Below are positions 17,629 through 26,054 of a stretch of 64,000 nucleotides of DNA, piece after piece. Each line of letters starts with the position of its first letter. Positions within the stretch are counted from its first letter, which is position 1. The translations under genes and the position numbers were made by a program. Source of the DNA: an uncultured Eubacteriales bacterium (lineage in GTDB: Bacteria; Bacillota; Clostridia; Oscillospirales; Acutalibacteraceae). Location of the stretch: the NCBI GenBank assembly GCA_949293815.1, contig CASFEZ010000004.1, positions 25,512 to 89,511 on the forward strand, written 5' to 3'. Below the pieces are notes generated by a model. It saw nothing but the letters and a program-made list of their open reading frames with translations. It was not told the DNA's origin and did not search any database.

Positions 17629-19196
17629 GCCGTGTGCGCGTTTTTGATTCCACTTTGCGGGACGGCTCACAGGCGGCGGGGATTTCCTTTTCCGTGCAGG
17701 ATAAGCTGAATATCGTCTCGGCGCTGGACGCCTTCGGCGCGGACTATATCGAGGCGGGCAATCCCGGCTCGAACCCGAAGGATTTGCTGTTTTTTGAAAA
17801 AGCGAAACAGCTGACGCTGCAAAACGCGAAGCTCTGCGCCTTTGGCAGCACCTGCCGGTTCGGTGTCGAACCCGCCGAGGACGCGAATATTCAAAGCCTG
17901 TTGGGGGCGAACACCCCGGCGGTGGCGGTATTCGGCAAAAGCTGGAAATTGCACGTCACGGAAATTCTAAAAATTTCCCCCGAAGAGAACCTTGCGATCA
18001 TCCGCGATACCCTGCGGTATTTAACCGAGCAGGGCAAAGAAGTGATTTTTGACGCCGAGCATTATTTTGACGGCTATAAAAACGACCCGGTCTATGCCCT
18101 CAGCGCCCTGGGCGCGGCGGTAGAGGGCGGCGCTTCCTGCCTGTGCCTTTGCGACACCAACGGCGGGTGTATGCCCTGGGAGATTGAAGAAATCACCCGA
18201 AAGGCGGTCGAATCTTTCCCTGCGGTTACCGTGGGCATCCACTGCCACAACGATACCGGCTGCGCCGTTGCCAACTCGCTGGCGGGCGTGCGCGCGGGCG
18301 CAAAGCATGTGCAGGGTACCTTTACCGGCTTCGGCGAGCGCTGCGGCAACGGGGATTTGAGCGTCATTGTGCCGGACCTGATGCTCAAATGCGGTCAGAC
18401 AACCGGCTGTGATTTGCCCGCGCTGCGCAATACCGCGCTGAAAATTTCGGATATTGCCAATATCCACCTCTCCGGCTCCGCTCCCTATACCGGCGCGAAC
18501 GCCTTTGCCCATAAAGGCGGTATGCATATCGACGGGGTGATGAAGCTGCCCCGGTCCTTCGAGCATATCCCGCCGGAAACCGTGGGCAACAACCGGCATT
18601 TCCTGACCAGCGAGGTATCCGGTCGGGGTACGGTATTGCCGGTGATTCAAAAATTTATCCCGAACGCCGAAAAGCATTCCGAGAGCACCGGCAAGGTTGT
18701 TGAGGTGCTTAAGCAGAAGGAGCTGGAAGGCTATCAATACGAGGCGGCGGAGGCCAGCTTTGAACTTCTGGTGAAAAAATCGTTGGGACTGGCACAGAGC
18801 TTTTTTGACGTGACCTTCTTTAAGGTATCCGACGATGTGCCTTACCCCAACGGGCATATGCCCTCCAGCGCCATTGTGGAAATCCGCGTGGGCGATGAAA
18901 GCCGGATCGCCGGTTCGGTGGGCAACGGTCCGGTCAACGCGCTGGATCTGGCGATGCGCGACGCGCTGAAGAATTTTTACCCCGCCATTGCCGGTATGCA
19001 CCTGACCGATTATAAGGTGCGCGTGATTTCCTCCGGCAGCGCGACGGATTCCACCATTCGGGTTCTAATCGATTCCACGGACGGTCAGGCGGTTTGGACA
19101 ACGGTGGGCGTTTCCACCGACATCACGGAGGCCAGCTTCCGTGCCCTGACCGATTCCTATGAATATTTACTCTCTAAAAACAGAAGCGAAGGGTAA
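17625..19196 (+). CDS. cimA: (R)-citramalate synthase
   Basis: Joins acetyl-CoA and pyruvate to citramalate, which LeuCD and LeuB convert to 2-oxobutyrate; this makes isoleucine without threonine deaminase. The protein is a paralogue of LeuA with the same barrel (FDSTLRDGSQAAGISFS, HCHNDTGCAVANSLAGV, GFGERCGNGDLS), but the 523-residue length, DGSQ instead of DGEQ and the CDTNGGCMPWE segment place it in the citramalate synthase (TIGR00977) group. The C-terminal LeuA dimer domain is present. It starts within the leuA stop (ATGA overlap) so translation is coupled. Confidence 0.92.
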   Translation: MSRVRVFDSTLRDGSQAAGISFSVQDKLNIVSALDAFGADYIEAGNPGSNPKDLLFFEKAKQLTLQNAKLCAFGSTCRFGVEPAEDANIQSLLGANTPAVAVFGKSWKLHVTEILKISPEENLAIIRDTLRYLTEQGKEVIFDAEHYFDGYKNDPVYALSALGAAVEGGASCLCLCDTNGGCMPWEIEEITRKAVESFPAVTVGIHCHNDTGCAVANSLAGVRAGAKHVQGTFTGFGERCGNGDLSVIVPDLMLKCGQTTGCDLPALRNTALKISDIANIHLSGSAPYTGANAFAHKGGMHIDGVMKLPRSFEHIPPETVGNNRHFLTSEVSGRGTVLPVIQKFIPNAEKHSESTGKVVEVLKQKELEGYQYEAAEASFELLVKKSLGLAQSFFDVTFFKVSDDVPYPNGHMPSSAIVEIRVGDESRIAGSVGNGPVNALDLAMRDALKNFYPAIAGMHLTDYKVRVISSGSATDSTIRVLIDSTDGQAVWTTVGVSTDITEASFRALTDSYEYLLSKNRSEG

Positions 19197-19280
19197 GGCG
19201 GATGAAATACCGCGCGCTTTTCGCGCCGTGCGGCTGTTTCGTCGGCGTTTATCGAAACTATTGGAAAGGACTGATTCGTC

Positions 19281-20546
19281 ATGGGTATGACAATGACCCA
19301 AAAAATTCTCGCCAAACATGCGGGACTGCCTGAAGTCAAAGCCGGACAGCTGATTTTTGCCAATCTGGATTTGGTCTTGGGCAACGACATCACTTCCCCG
19401 GTTGCTGTTGCGGAATACGGCAAGCTCGGGTTCGATCAGGTGTTTGACAAAAAGAAAATTGCGATGGTCATGGACCATTTCGCCCCCAACAAGGACATTA
19501 AGGCTGCCGAGCAGTGCAAAATGTGCCGGGATTTCTGCCATGAAAAGCAGATTGAAAATTTTTACGATGTGGGAAAAATGGGCGTTGAACACGCGCTTCT
19601 GCCGGAAAAAGGTCTGGTAACCGCCGGTGATGTGGTGATTGGCGCGGATTCCCATACCTGCACCTACGGCGCGCTGGGCGCGTTTTCTACCGGCGTCGGT
19701 TCTACCGACATGGCGTGCGGCATGGCGACCGGCAAGGCCTGGTTCAAGGTGCCCTCCGCCATTCAGTTTAAGCTGACCGGCAAATTGAACCCCTGGGTCT
19801 CGGGCAAGGATGTCATTTTGCACATCATCGGTATGATTGGCGTGGACGGCGCTTTGTACCAGTCCATGGAATTTACCGGCGAGGGCGTCCATAACCTTTC
19901 GGTCAGCGACCGGCTCTGCATTGCCAATATGGCCATTGAGGCGGGCGGCAAAAACGGTATTTTCCCGGTGGACGATTTGACCGTCGAATACTTAAAAGCC
20001 CATGGCAATAAGCCCTATACCGTATTCGAGGCGGATGAGGACGCGGAGTATACCGCCGTTTACGAAATTGACCTTTCCACCATAAAGCCCACCGTTTCCT
20101 TCCCCCACCTGCCGGAGAACACCCATACGGTGGAATCCATCGAAGAACCCATTGCCATCGACCAGGTGGTCATTGGCTCCTGCACCAACGGCAGACTGGA
20201 GGATTTGCGCATTGCTGCCGAGATTATGAAGGGCAAACAGGTTGCCGACGGTGTGCGCTGCATTGTTATTCCCGCCACCCAGCAGATTTATTCCGACGCC
20301 ATGGAAGAGGGGCTTCTGAAAATCTTCATCGACGCGGGCGCGGCGGTATCCACCCCCACCTGCGGTCCGTGCCTTGGCGGTCATATGGGTATTTTGGCCA
20401 AAGGCGAGCGGGCGGTGGCAACCACCAACCGCAACTTTGTCGGGCGCATGGGGCACCCCGAATCCGAGGTCTATCTGGCTTCTCCCGCCGTGGCGGCCGC
20501 CAGCGCCCTGACCGGCAGAATTTCCGAGCCAAAGGAGGTACTCTAA
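19281..20546 (+). CDS. leuC: 3-isopropylmalate (and citramalate) dehydratase, large subunit
   Basis: Aconitase-family large subunit of the 3-isopropylmalate isomerase; it will also isomerise citramalate in this operon. The three [4Fe-4S] cysteines are in VIGSCTNGR and [12 protein letters not shown]. The 421-residue size and early sequence ([29 protein letters not shown]) fit the shorter HacA-like/archaeal-type subgroup that pairs with a small LeuD. ATG 19281 follows GGAAAGGA. leuD begins one base after its stop. Confidence 0.95.
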   Translation: MGMTMTQKILAKHAGLPEVKAGQLIFANLDLVLGNDITSPVAVAEYGKLGFDQVFDKKKIAMVMDHFAPNKDIKAAEQCKMCRDFCHEKQIENFYDVGKMGVEHALLPEKGLVTAGDVVIGADSHTCTYGALGAFSTGVGSTDMACGMATGKAWFKVPSAIQFKLTGKLNPWVSGKDVILHIIGMIGVDGALYQSMEFTGEGVHNLSVSDRLCIANMAIEAGGKNGIFPVDDLTVEYLKAHGNKPYTVFEADEDAEYTAVYEIDLSTIKPTVSFPHLPENTHTVESIEEPIAIDQVVIGSCTNGRLEDLRIAAEIMKGKQVADGVRCIVIPATQQIYSDAMEEGLLKIFIDAGAAVSTPTCGPCLGGHMGILAKGERAVATTNRNFVGRMGHPESEVYLASPAVAAASALTGRISEPKEVL

Positions 20547-20547
20547 G

Positions 20548-21042
20548 ATGAAATTTGCAGGTAAAGTCATTAAGTATCAGGACAATGTGGATACCGATGT
20601 TATCATCCCCGCCCGGTATTTGAACACCATCGATAAAAAAGAGTTGGCGTCCCACTGCATGGAGGATTTGGACAAAACCTTTGCTTCCCGGGTAAAACCC
20701 GGCGATATTATGGTAGCGGGCTGGAACTTCGGCTGCGGCTCCTCCCGGGAGCACGCGCCCATTGCCATTAAGGAGAGCGGCATTTCGCTGGTCATTGCCA
20801 AGAGCTTTGCCCGGATTTTTTACCGCAACAGCATCAACATCGGTCTGGCGATTCTTGAATGCGAAGAGGCTGCCGACCGTATCCAGGAGGGCGATGAAGT
20901 GGAAGCCGACCTGTCCCGGGGCGTGATTGTGGATAAAACCACCGGCGAAACCTTCAAAGCCGAGCCGTTTCCTCCGTTTATTCAGGAAATCATCTCCTGC
21001 GGCGGATTGGTTGAAGCCGTCAAACAGGGTAAAATTCAATAA
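20548..21042 (+). CDS. leuD: 3-isopropylmalate dehydratase, small subunit
   Basis: A 164-residue swivel domain that completes the LeuCD active site. The motifs are [14 protein letters not shown] near the start and [16 protein letters not shown], the conserved substrate-binding loop. Its compact length matches the LeuC subtype encoded just upstream. Works in both the leucine and citramalate-isoleucine routes. Confidence 0.95.
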   Translation: MKFAGKVIKYQDNVDTDVIIPARYLNTIDKKELASHCMEDLDKTFASRVKPGDIMVAGWNFGCGSSREHAPIAIKESGISLVIAKSFARIFYRNSINIGLAILECEEAADRIQEGDEVEADLSRGVIVDKTTGETFKAEPFPPFIQEIISCGGLVEAVKQGKIQ

Positions 21043-21057
21043 AAGAGGTTGCTGACG

Positions 21058-22131
21058 ATGGAATTTAAGATTGCACTATTGAAAGGTGACGGCATCGGAC
21101 CGGAGATCGTGGACAGCGCTGTTGCCGTCCTGAATAAGGCGGGCGCAAAGTACGGTCATACCTTTCATTATGAAGAATATTTAATGGGCGGCTGCGCCTA
21201 TGACGCCACCGGCGAACCCCTGCCCGAGGAAACAGTCAAGGGTTGTCTGGCATCAGACAGCGTGCTTTTGGGCGCGGTAGGCGGTCCGAAGTGGGATACC
21301 CTGCCCGGGCACCTGCGTCCGGAAAAGGCGCTTTTGGGCATCCGTTCCGCGCTGGGACTGTTTACGAATATCCGCCCTGCCAAGCTCTACAAGGCGCTGA
21401 AGGCCGAATGCCCCCTGCGCCCGGATCTGATCGAAAACGGCTTTGATTTAATGATGATTCGCGAGCTGACCGGCGGCATTTACTTCGGTGAGCGGGGTCG
21501 CCGCGAGGGCAAATACGGTCCCGAGGCGTATGACACCGAATGCTATTCCGAAATGGAAGTGGAGCGCATCGCCCGTGTCGCTTTCAACTCTGCCATGAAG
21601 CGACGCAAGAATGTGATCAGCATCGATAAGGCGAATGTGCTGGAAAGCTCCCGCCTGTGGCGCGAGGTCATTCACCGGGTCGCCAAGGAATATCCCGAGG
21701 TCACCTGCACCGATATGCTGGTGGACAACGCCGCCATGCAGCTGGTGAAAAATCCCGGGCAGTTTGATGTGGTGGTCACCTCCAATATGTTCGGCGATAT
21801 TCTTTCCGATGAATCCTCCCAGATTACCGGCTCTATCGGTATGCTGCCCTCCGCTTCGCTGGGCGAGGGAAGCCGCGGGATGTATGAGCCGATTCACGGC
21901 TCCGCGCCGGATATTGCCGGTCAGAACAAGGCGAACCCCATTGCCACCATCCTCTCCGCCGCCATGATGTGCCGCTTCTCGCTGGATATTCCCGAGGTGG
22001 CCGACGATATCGAACAGGCGGTAGATGAAGTGCTCAACGCCGGCTGGCGCACCGCCGATATTGTCGGCTCTACCGGTGTATCTCCCATCTCCTGTACAGA
22101 AATGACAGACAAAATTCTGGCTGCCATCTGA
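21058..22131 (+). CDS. leuB: 3-isopropylmalate dehydrogenase
   Basis: NAD-dependent oxidative decarboxylase that yields 2-oxoisocaproate; it should also act on 3-methylmalate from citramalate. 357 residues. Marks are [11 protein letters not shown] at the start, the substrate arginines in [29 protein letters not shown], and the metal/NAD part [20 protein letters not shown] with [13 protein letters not shown] 21058 has AAGAGG 9 bp ahead; the in-frame TTG at 21049 overlaps this site. Confidence 0.95.
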   Translation: MEFKIALLKGDGIGPEIVDSAVAVLNKAGAKYGHTFHYEEYLMGGCAYDATGEPLPEETVKGCLASDSVLLGAVGGPKWDTLPGHLRPEKALLGIRSALGLFTNIRPAKLYKALKAECPLRPDLIENGFDLMMIRELTGGIYFGERGRREGKYGPEAYDTECYSEMEVERIARVAFNSAMKRRKNVISIDKANVLESSRLWREVIHRVAKEYPEVTCTDMLVDNAAMQLVKNPGQFDVVVTSNMFGDILSDESSQITGSIGMLPSASLGEGSRGMYEPIHGSAPDIAGQNKANPIATILSAAMMCRFSLDIPEVADDIEQAVDEVLNAGWRTADIVGSTGVSPISCTEMTDKILAAI

Positions 22132-22168
22132 ATAAATATACAGAAATTGCAAAAAGAAGGTTTGACTC

Positions 22169-23236
22169 ATGCAGGAAATTAAAGTGACATTAACCACCCA
22201 CAAAAAAGAAAAACCCGCCGCCGATAAGCTCGGCTTCGGCAACTATTTTACCGACCACATGTTTATCATGGATTACTATGCCGATAAGGGTTGGGTTGAC
22301 CCGCGCATTGTACCGTACGGCGATTTATCCCTGTCCCCCGCCGCGGTGGTGCTGCATTACGGGCAGGAAATTTTTGAGGGCATGAAAGCCTATCATACCC
22401 CCGCCGGTAAAGCGGTGCTGTTCCGCCCCGAAAAAAATATGGAGCGTCTGAACCTCTCTGCGGAACGCCTTTGCCTGCCGAAAATTGATGAGGACTTCTG
22501 TGTGCAGGCCATTAAAAAGCTGGTTGCCATTGATGAAGATTGGATTCCCGAGGGGGAGAACACCTCGCTGTACATCCGTCCGTTCATGATTGGCGTAGAC
22601 GCCCACCTGGGCGTGCACCCGGCGCAGCACTGTATGTTTATTGTCATCATGTCCCCGGTAGGCTCTTACTACAAAGAGGGGCTGGACCCGGTCAAAATCT
22701 TTGTGGAGCAGGAATATGTGCGTGCGGTTCGCGGCGGCTATGGCTTTACCAAAACCGGCGGCAACTATTCCGCCTCGCTCAAATCCCAGGAGAAAGCGGA
22801 AGCGCTGGGTTATTCCCAGGTGCTTTGGCTGGACGGCGTAGAGCGCAAGTATATTGAAGAAGTCGGCACCATGAATGTGATGTTCAAAATAAACGGCGAA
22901 ATTGTAACGCCGTCTTTGGAGGGCAGCATTCTCGGCGGCATTACCCGCCGTTCCTGCCTGGAGCTGCTGCGCGCCAGGGGCTACAAAGCCACCGAGCGCA
23001 AAATTGCGTTGCAGGAGATTTTGGACGCGGCACATAACGGTACGCTGGAGGAAGCCTTCGGCACCGGCACCGCGGCTGTCATTTCGCCCATTGGCGAATT
23101 GATTGTGGGCGATGAGCATATTGTAATCAACGGCGGCAAGATTGGCGAAACCGCCCAAATGCTCTATGACACCATCACCGGCATTCAGAACGGTCTTATC
23201 CCCGATGAATTTGGCTGGATTCAGGAAGTAAAATAA
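22169..23236 (+). CDS. ilvE: Branched-chain amino acid aminotransferase
   Basis: PLP enzyme of fold type IV that makes or consumes Val, Leu and Ile by exchange with glutamate. 355 residues, the longer (TIGR01123) type, starting LTTHKKEKPAADKLGFGNYF. Also visible are HYGQEIFEGMKAYH, YIRPFMIG, the PLP-lysine region GGNYSASLKSQEKA, and EVGTMNVMF with the conserved Glu. It is the last gene before a strong terminator. The operon lacks ilvC and ilvD, so acetolactate reduction and dihydroxyacid dehydration must be encoded elsewhere. Confidence 0.95.
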   Translation: MQEIKVTLTTHKKEKPAADKLGFGNYFTDHMFIMDYYADKGWVDPRIVPYGDLSLSPAAVVLHYGQEIFEGMKAYHTPAGKAVLFRPEKNMERLNLSAERLCLPKIDEDFCVQAIKKLVAIDEDWIPEGENTSLYIRPFMIGVDAHLGVHPAQHCMFIVIMSPVGSYYKEGLDPVKIFVEQEYVRAVRGGYGFTKTGGNYSASLKSQEKAEALGYSQVLWLDGVERKYIEEVGTMNVMFKINGEIVTPSLEGSILGGITRRSCLELLRARGYKATERKIALQEILDAAHNGTLEEAFGTGTAAVISPIGELIVGDEHIVINGGKIGETAQMLYDTITGIQNGLIPDEFGWIQEVK

Positions 23237-23310
23237 CTGAAGCAGGAAATGTCCCCGCATACAGAGGCGGCAGGCATCAGCAGCCGGTTATATCTCTTGT
23301 CAGAGCATGC

Positions 23311-23346
23311 GGAACCGAAAGGCGACCACCTTTCGGTTCCTTTTTG
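23311..23346 (+). terminator. Terminator of the ilv-leu operon
   Basis: GGAACCGAAAGG (23311-23322) and its complement (23329-23340) form a perfect 12-bp stem, followed by TTTTTGTTTT. Confidence 0.92.
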
Positions 23347-23398
23347 TTTTAAAGATTGGGGCTGGAAAGAAAAATGGCCGGTGAACACTAAAAAAAGA

Positions 23399-23449
23399 TT
23401 GACACGGTGTCAGTATTGTGATATAGTATAAACACTGACAGAATGTCAG
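23399..23449 (+). promoter_or_regulatory. Promoter with two TGACA...TGTCA operators (putative TetR sites)
   Basis: TTGACA (23399-23404), 17-bp spacer, TATAGT (23422-23427). The palindrome TGACACGGTGTCA (23400-23412) overlaps the -35 box and CTGACAGAATGTCAG (23435-23449) covers the transcription start. Both share the TGACA/TGTCA half-site, so one dimeric repressor could block the promoter. The TetR gene encoded 1.9 kb downstream is the obvious candidate. Confidence 0.75.
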
Positions 23450-23529
23450 AATAAATGCCGTGTATTGTGTCCTCCGGGACGGAAAATGCGGCATTCGGTA
23501 AGAGAAAAAATCGATTGGAGTCTTGTTTT

Positions 23530-24699
23530 ATGCTTGGAACATTCACCTATTGTAACCCGACCAAACTGTATTTTGGTGAGGACGCGCTGCAAAATCTTCC
23601 GCGCGAGCTTGCAAATTATGGAAAAAATATTGTGCTGATTTACGGCGGCGGTTCCATTAAAAAGAACGGCATTTACGATGCGGTTACGAAAATTTTGGCG
23701 GACTGCGGGAAAAATGTCGCCGAAATTGCCGGCGTTATGCCCAACCCGACCGTGGATAAACTGTATGAGGGCATCGAAATTGCCAGAGCGCACAATGCAG
23801 ATCTGCTGCTTGCCGTGGGCGGCGGCTCGGTTTGCGACTATGCTAAGGCGGTTTCGGTATCCGTCAACTGCCGGGAAGATCCCTGGGAGAAGTATTATCT
23901 GCGTTTTGAGGAGCCGGATTGTGAGGTATTGCCAGTAGGATGTGTGCTGACCATGGTGGGCACCGGCTCGGAAATGAATGCCGGTTCGGTGATCACCAAT
24001 CCCCATACACACCAGAAAATTGGACATGTATTTGCCGATGAAAAGATAATGCCGCGCTTTTCTATCCTGAATCCGAAGTATACTCTGACATTGCCGCATT
24101 ACCAGATGGTTGCCGGAATTTATGATATTTTCAATCACATTTGTGAGCAGTATTTTTCCGGCGAGGACGACAATACCAGCGACTATTTGAGCGAGGGGCT
24201 GATGCGTTCGGTTATCCATGCCAGCCGTATTGCCAATCAGAATCCGCAGGATTATGAGGCGCGCAGCAATCTGATGTGGAGCGCCACCTGGGCGCTGAAT
24301 ACGCTGGTTTCCCGCGGCAAATCCACCGACTGGATGGTGCATATGCTCGGGCAGGCGGCGGGCGCGTACACCGATGCGACCCACGGCATGACACTTTCTG
24401 CGGTATCTCTTCCTTACTACCGGCATATCATGCCTTACGGTCTTGCGAAATTCAAACGCTTTGCTGTAAATGTATGGGATGTGGAGCCCACCGGCAAAAG
24501 TGATGAGGACATTGCCGTCCAAGGGCTTGCCGCCATGGAAGACTGGATGCGGGAGCTGGGGCTTGTCATGAAGCTTTCCGATTTGGGCGCAACGGAAGAG
24601 ATGCTCGAAGGGATTGCCCATGGCGTGCTTGTGATGTCCGGCGGTTACCATGTGCTTGACAGAAAGGAAATTTTGGAAATTTTGAAGGAGAGCTTATAA
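23530..24699 (+). CDS. Iron-containing alcohol dehydrogenase (YqhD/BdhA-like)
   Basis: A 389-residue type-III, NAD(P)H-dependent alcohol dehydrogenase. The nucleotide loop is LLAVGGGSVCDYAKAV and LTMVGTGSEMNAGSVIT; metal ligands fit IYDIFNHICEQYF and the HMLGQAAGAYTDATHGMTLS segment. YNPTK-like opening CNPTKLYFGEDA matches YqhD/BdhA enzymes, which reduce a wide range of aldehydes. ATG 23530 has TTGGAG upstream; the in-frame extension to 23455 crosses the operator region and is rejected. TAATG overlap with the flavodoxin gene indicates coupling. Together they look like an aldehyde or redox-stress response operon controlled by TetR. Confidence 0.9.
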   Translation: MLGTFTYCNPTKLYFGEDALQNLPRELANYGKNIVLIYGGGSIKKNGIYDAVTKILADCGKNVAEIAGVMPNPTVDKLYEGIEIARAHNADLLLAVGGGSVCDYAKAVSVSVNCREDPWEKYYLRFEEPDCEVLPVGCVLTMVGTGSEMNAGSVITNPHTHQKIGHVFADEKIMPRFSILNPKYTLTLPHYQMVAGIYDIFNHICEQYFSGEDDNTSDYLSEGLMRSVIHASRIANQNPQDYEARSNLMWSATWALNTLVSRGKSTDWMVHMLGQAAGAYTDATHGMTLSAVSLPYYRHIMPYGLAKFKRFAVNVWDVEPTGKSDEDIAVQGLAAMEDWMRELGLVMKLSDLGATEEMLEGIAHGVLVMSGGYHVLDRKEILEILKESL

Positions 24700-25172
24700 T
24701 GAATCAGGTGCTTGTCGCTTATTTTTCCGCCAGCGGTGTGACCGCCCGTGTAGCACAGGAAATGGCAGAAGCCATTGGGGCGGATCTATACGAAATCGCG
24801 CCGGCGGAGATATATACCTCTGCCGATTTGAATTGGATGAATAAAAAGAGCCGCAGCTCGGTGGAGATGAATGACCCTGCCTGCCGTCCCGCCATTGCGA
24901 AGACAGCGGAAAACATGGCGCAGTATGATACCGTTTTTATCGGTTTCCCTATCTGGTGGTATGTGCAGCCGCGGATTATCGATACCTTTTTGGAAAGCTA
25001 TGATTTTACCGGCAAAACGCTGATCCCTTTCGCCACCTCCGGCGGCAGCGGCATCGGCAAGGCGGAGAAAAGCATGCAGACCATGGTGCCGAACGCCAAT
25101 TGGAAAGAGGGCGCGCTGCTGCATCCCGGCACAGCCGCTGCTTGGGCAAAGGAAGTTATAAAGCAGCTGTAA
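24699..25172 (+). CDS. Flavodoxin family protein
   Basis: A 157-residue FMN-binding electron carrier or small flavin reductase. The P-loop-like phosphate site is VAYFSASGVTARVAQEMA near residue 6; FIGFPIWWYVQPRIIDTFLE is the conserved first FMN-ring loop and LIPFATSGGSGIGKAEK the second. This GFPIWW pattern is the short flavodoxin_4-type (PF12682) seen beside alcohol dehydrogenases and aldo-keto reductases. It starts in the stop codon of the dehydrogenase gene and probably works with it in redox detoxification. Confidence 0.88.
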   Translation: MNQVLVAYFSASGVTARVAQEMAEAIGADLYEIAPAEIYTSADLNWMNKKSRSSVEMNDPACRPAIAKTAENMAQYDTVFIGFPIWWYVQPRIIDTFLESYDFTGKTLIPFATSGGSGIGKAEKSMQTMVPNANWKEGALLHPGTAAAWAKEVIKQL

Positions 25173-25227
25173 AAACCGCGGTCAACCGCGCAAACAGCAC
25201 GCGGAAAACCAGCCGACGGTTTCTTGT

Positions 25228-25256
25228 TTGACATATCCTGAAAAACCGCCTATAAT
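25228..25256 (+). promoter_or_regulatory. Promoter of the tetR-family gene
   Basis: TTGACA (25228-25233), 17-bp spacer, TATAAT (25251-25256), a full consensus promoter 57 bp before the start codon. Confidence 0.82.
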
Positions 25257-25312
25257 AGAGACGATATGCGTCGTTTTTTGCCGCAAAGATTACGATGGGA
25301 AGGAAGAGCGCC

Positions 25313-25942
25313 ATGCCAAAGGGTTCTCAGGAGCTGACAAATGCCAGAAAAGAGGAAATTCTCAACGCCTGTGCCGCTTTGTATGAGACGATGGGCTTTA
25401 AGGAGATCACCATTTGTGATATCGGGAAGAAAACCTCCTTTACCCGCACTTCCATTTATAATTATTTCCAGACCAAAGAGGAAATTTTTCTCGGTTTGTT
25501 TCAGCGTGAGCATGAGTTGTGGGCTGCGGATCTTTATGCCATCGCCGCCGAGGATGCACCTTTGACAGCGCAGGCTTTTGCGCAGCGCGTAGCTGCTACC
25601 CTGGAAAAGCGCGGCTGTATGCTCAAGCTGATGAGTATGAATCTTTATGATATGGAAGATAACTGCCGTCTTGAAAATTTGGTGTCGTTCAAAAAAGCCT
25701 ATGCGCAAACGCTGAAGGCGATGACCGACTGTCTTTCGCATTGCTTCCCCGCTATGAGCGAAAAAGAGAAGCAGGAGATTCTTTACGCTTTTTTCCCGTT
25801 TCTGCACGGCGTTTATCCATATACCAGCCATACCCAAAAGCAAAAAGCCGCCATGCAAATCGTGGGGCTTACACCGCCGCCCTGCACGGTGCAATCGCTG
25901 GTGCAGTCCTTGCTGCTAAAATTATTGTCCGATTACGCCTGA
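25313..25942 (+). CDS. TetR family transcriptional regulator
   Basis: A 209-residue repressor. The N-terminal HTH is clear: ARKEEILNACAALYETMGF, then EITICDIGKKTSFTRTSIYNYF, the canonical TetR recognition helix with FTRTSIYNYFQTKEE. The C-terminal ligand domain is variable. ATG 25313 has GGAAGGA 8 bp ahead; an earlier ATG at 25295 is possible and would add six residues. It sits after the alcohol dehydrogenase-flavodoxin pair but has its own strong promoter, and probably represses that pair through the paired TGACA/TGTCA sites at 23400-23449. Confidence 0.9.
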   Translation: MPKGSQELTNARKEEILNACAALYETMGFKEITICDIGKKTSFTRTSIYNYFQTKEEIFLGLFQREHELWAADLYAIAAEDAPLTAQAFAQRVAATLEKRGCMLKLMSMNLYDMEDNCRLENLVSFKKAYAQTLKAMTDCLSHCFPAMSEKEKQEILYAFFPFLHGVYPYTSHTQKQKAAMQIVGLTPPPCTVQSLVQSLLLKLLSDYA

Positions 25943-26001
25943 AAAACCAATTTTTTCATTTTTCAAAAATAAACTTCAGACGGCAATTCTTTGGCAATCA
26001 A

Positions 26002-26045
26002 CGCCCTGCCCGTAAGGCTGTTCGCCTTACGGGCAGGGCGTTTTG
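26002..26045 (+). terminator. Terminator after tetR
   Basis: A perfect 17-bp stem (26002-26018 with 26024-26040) and loop TGTTC, followed by TTTTGTTT. It also faces the converging permease gene. Confidence 0.9.
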
Positions 26046-26054
26046 TTTGAGGAA

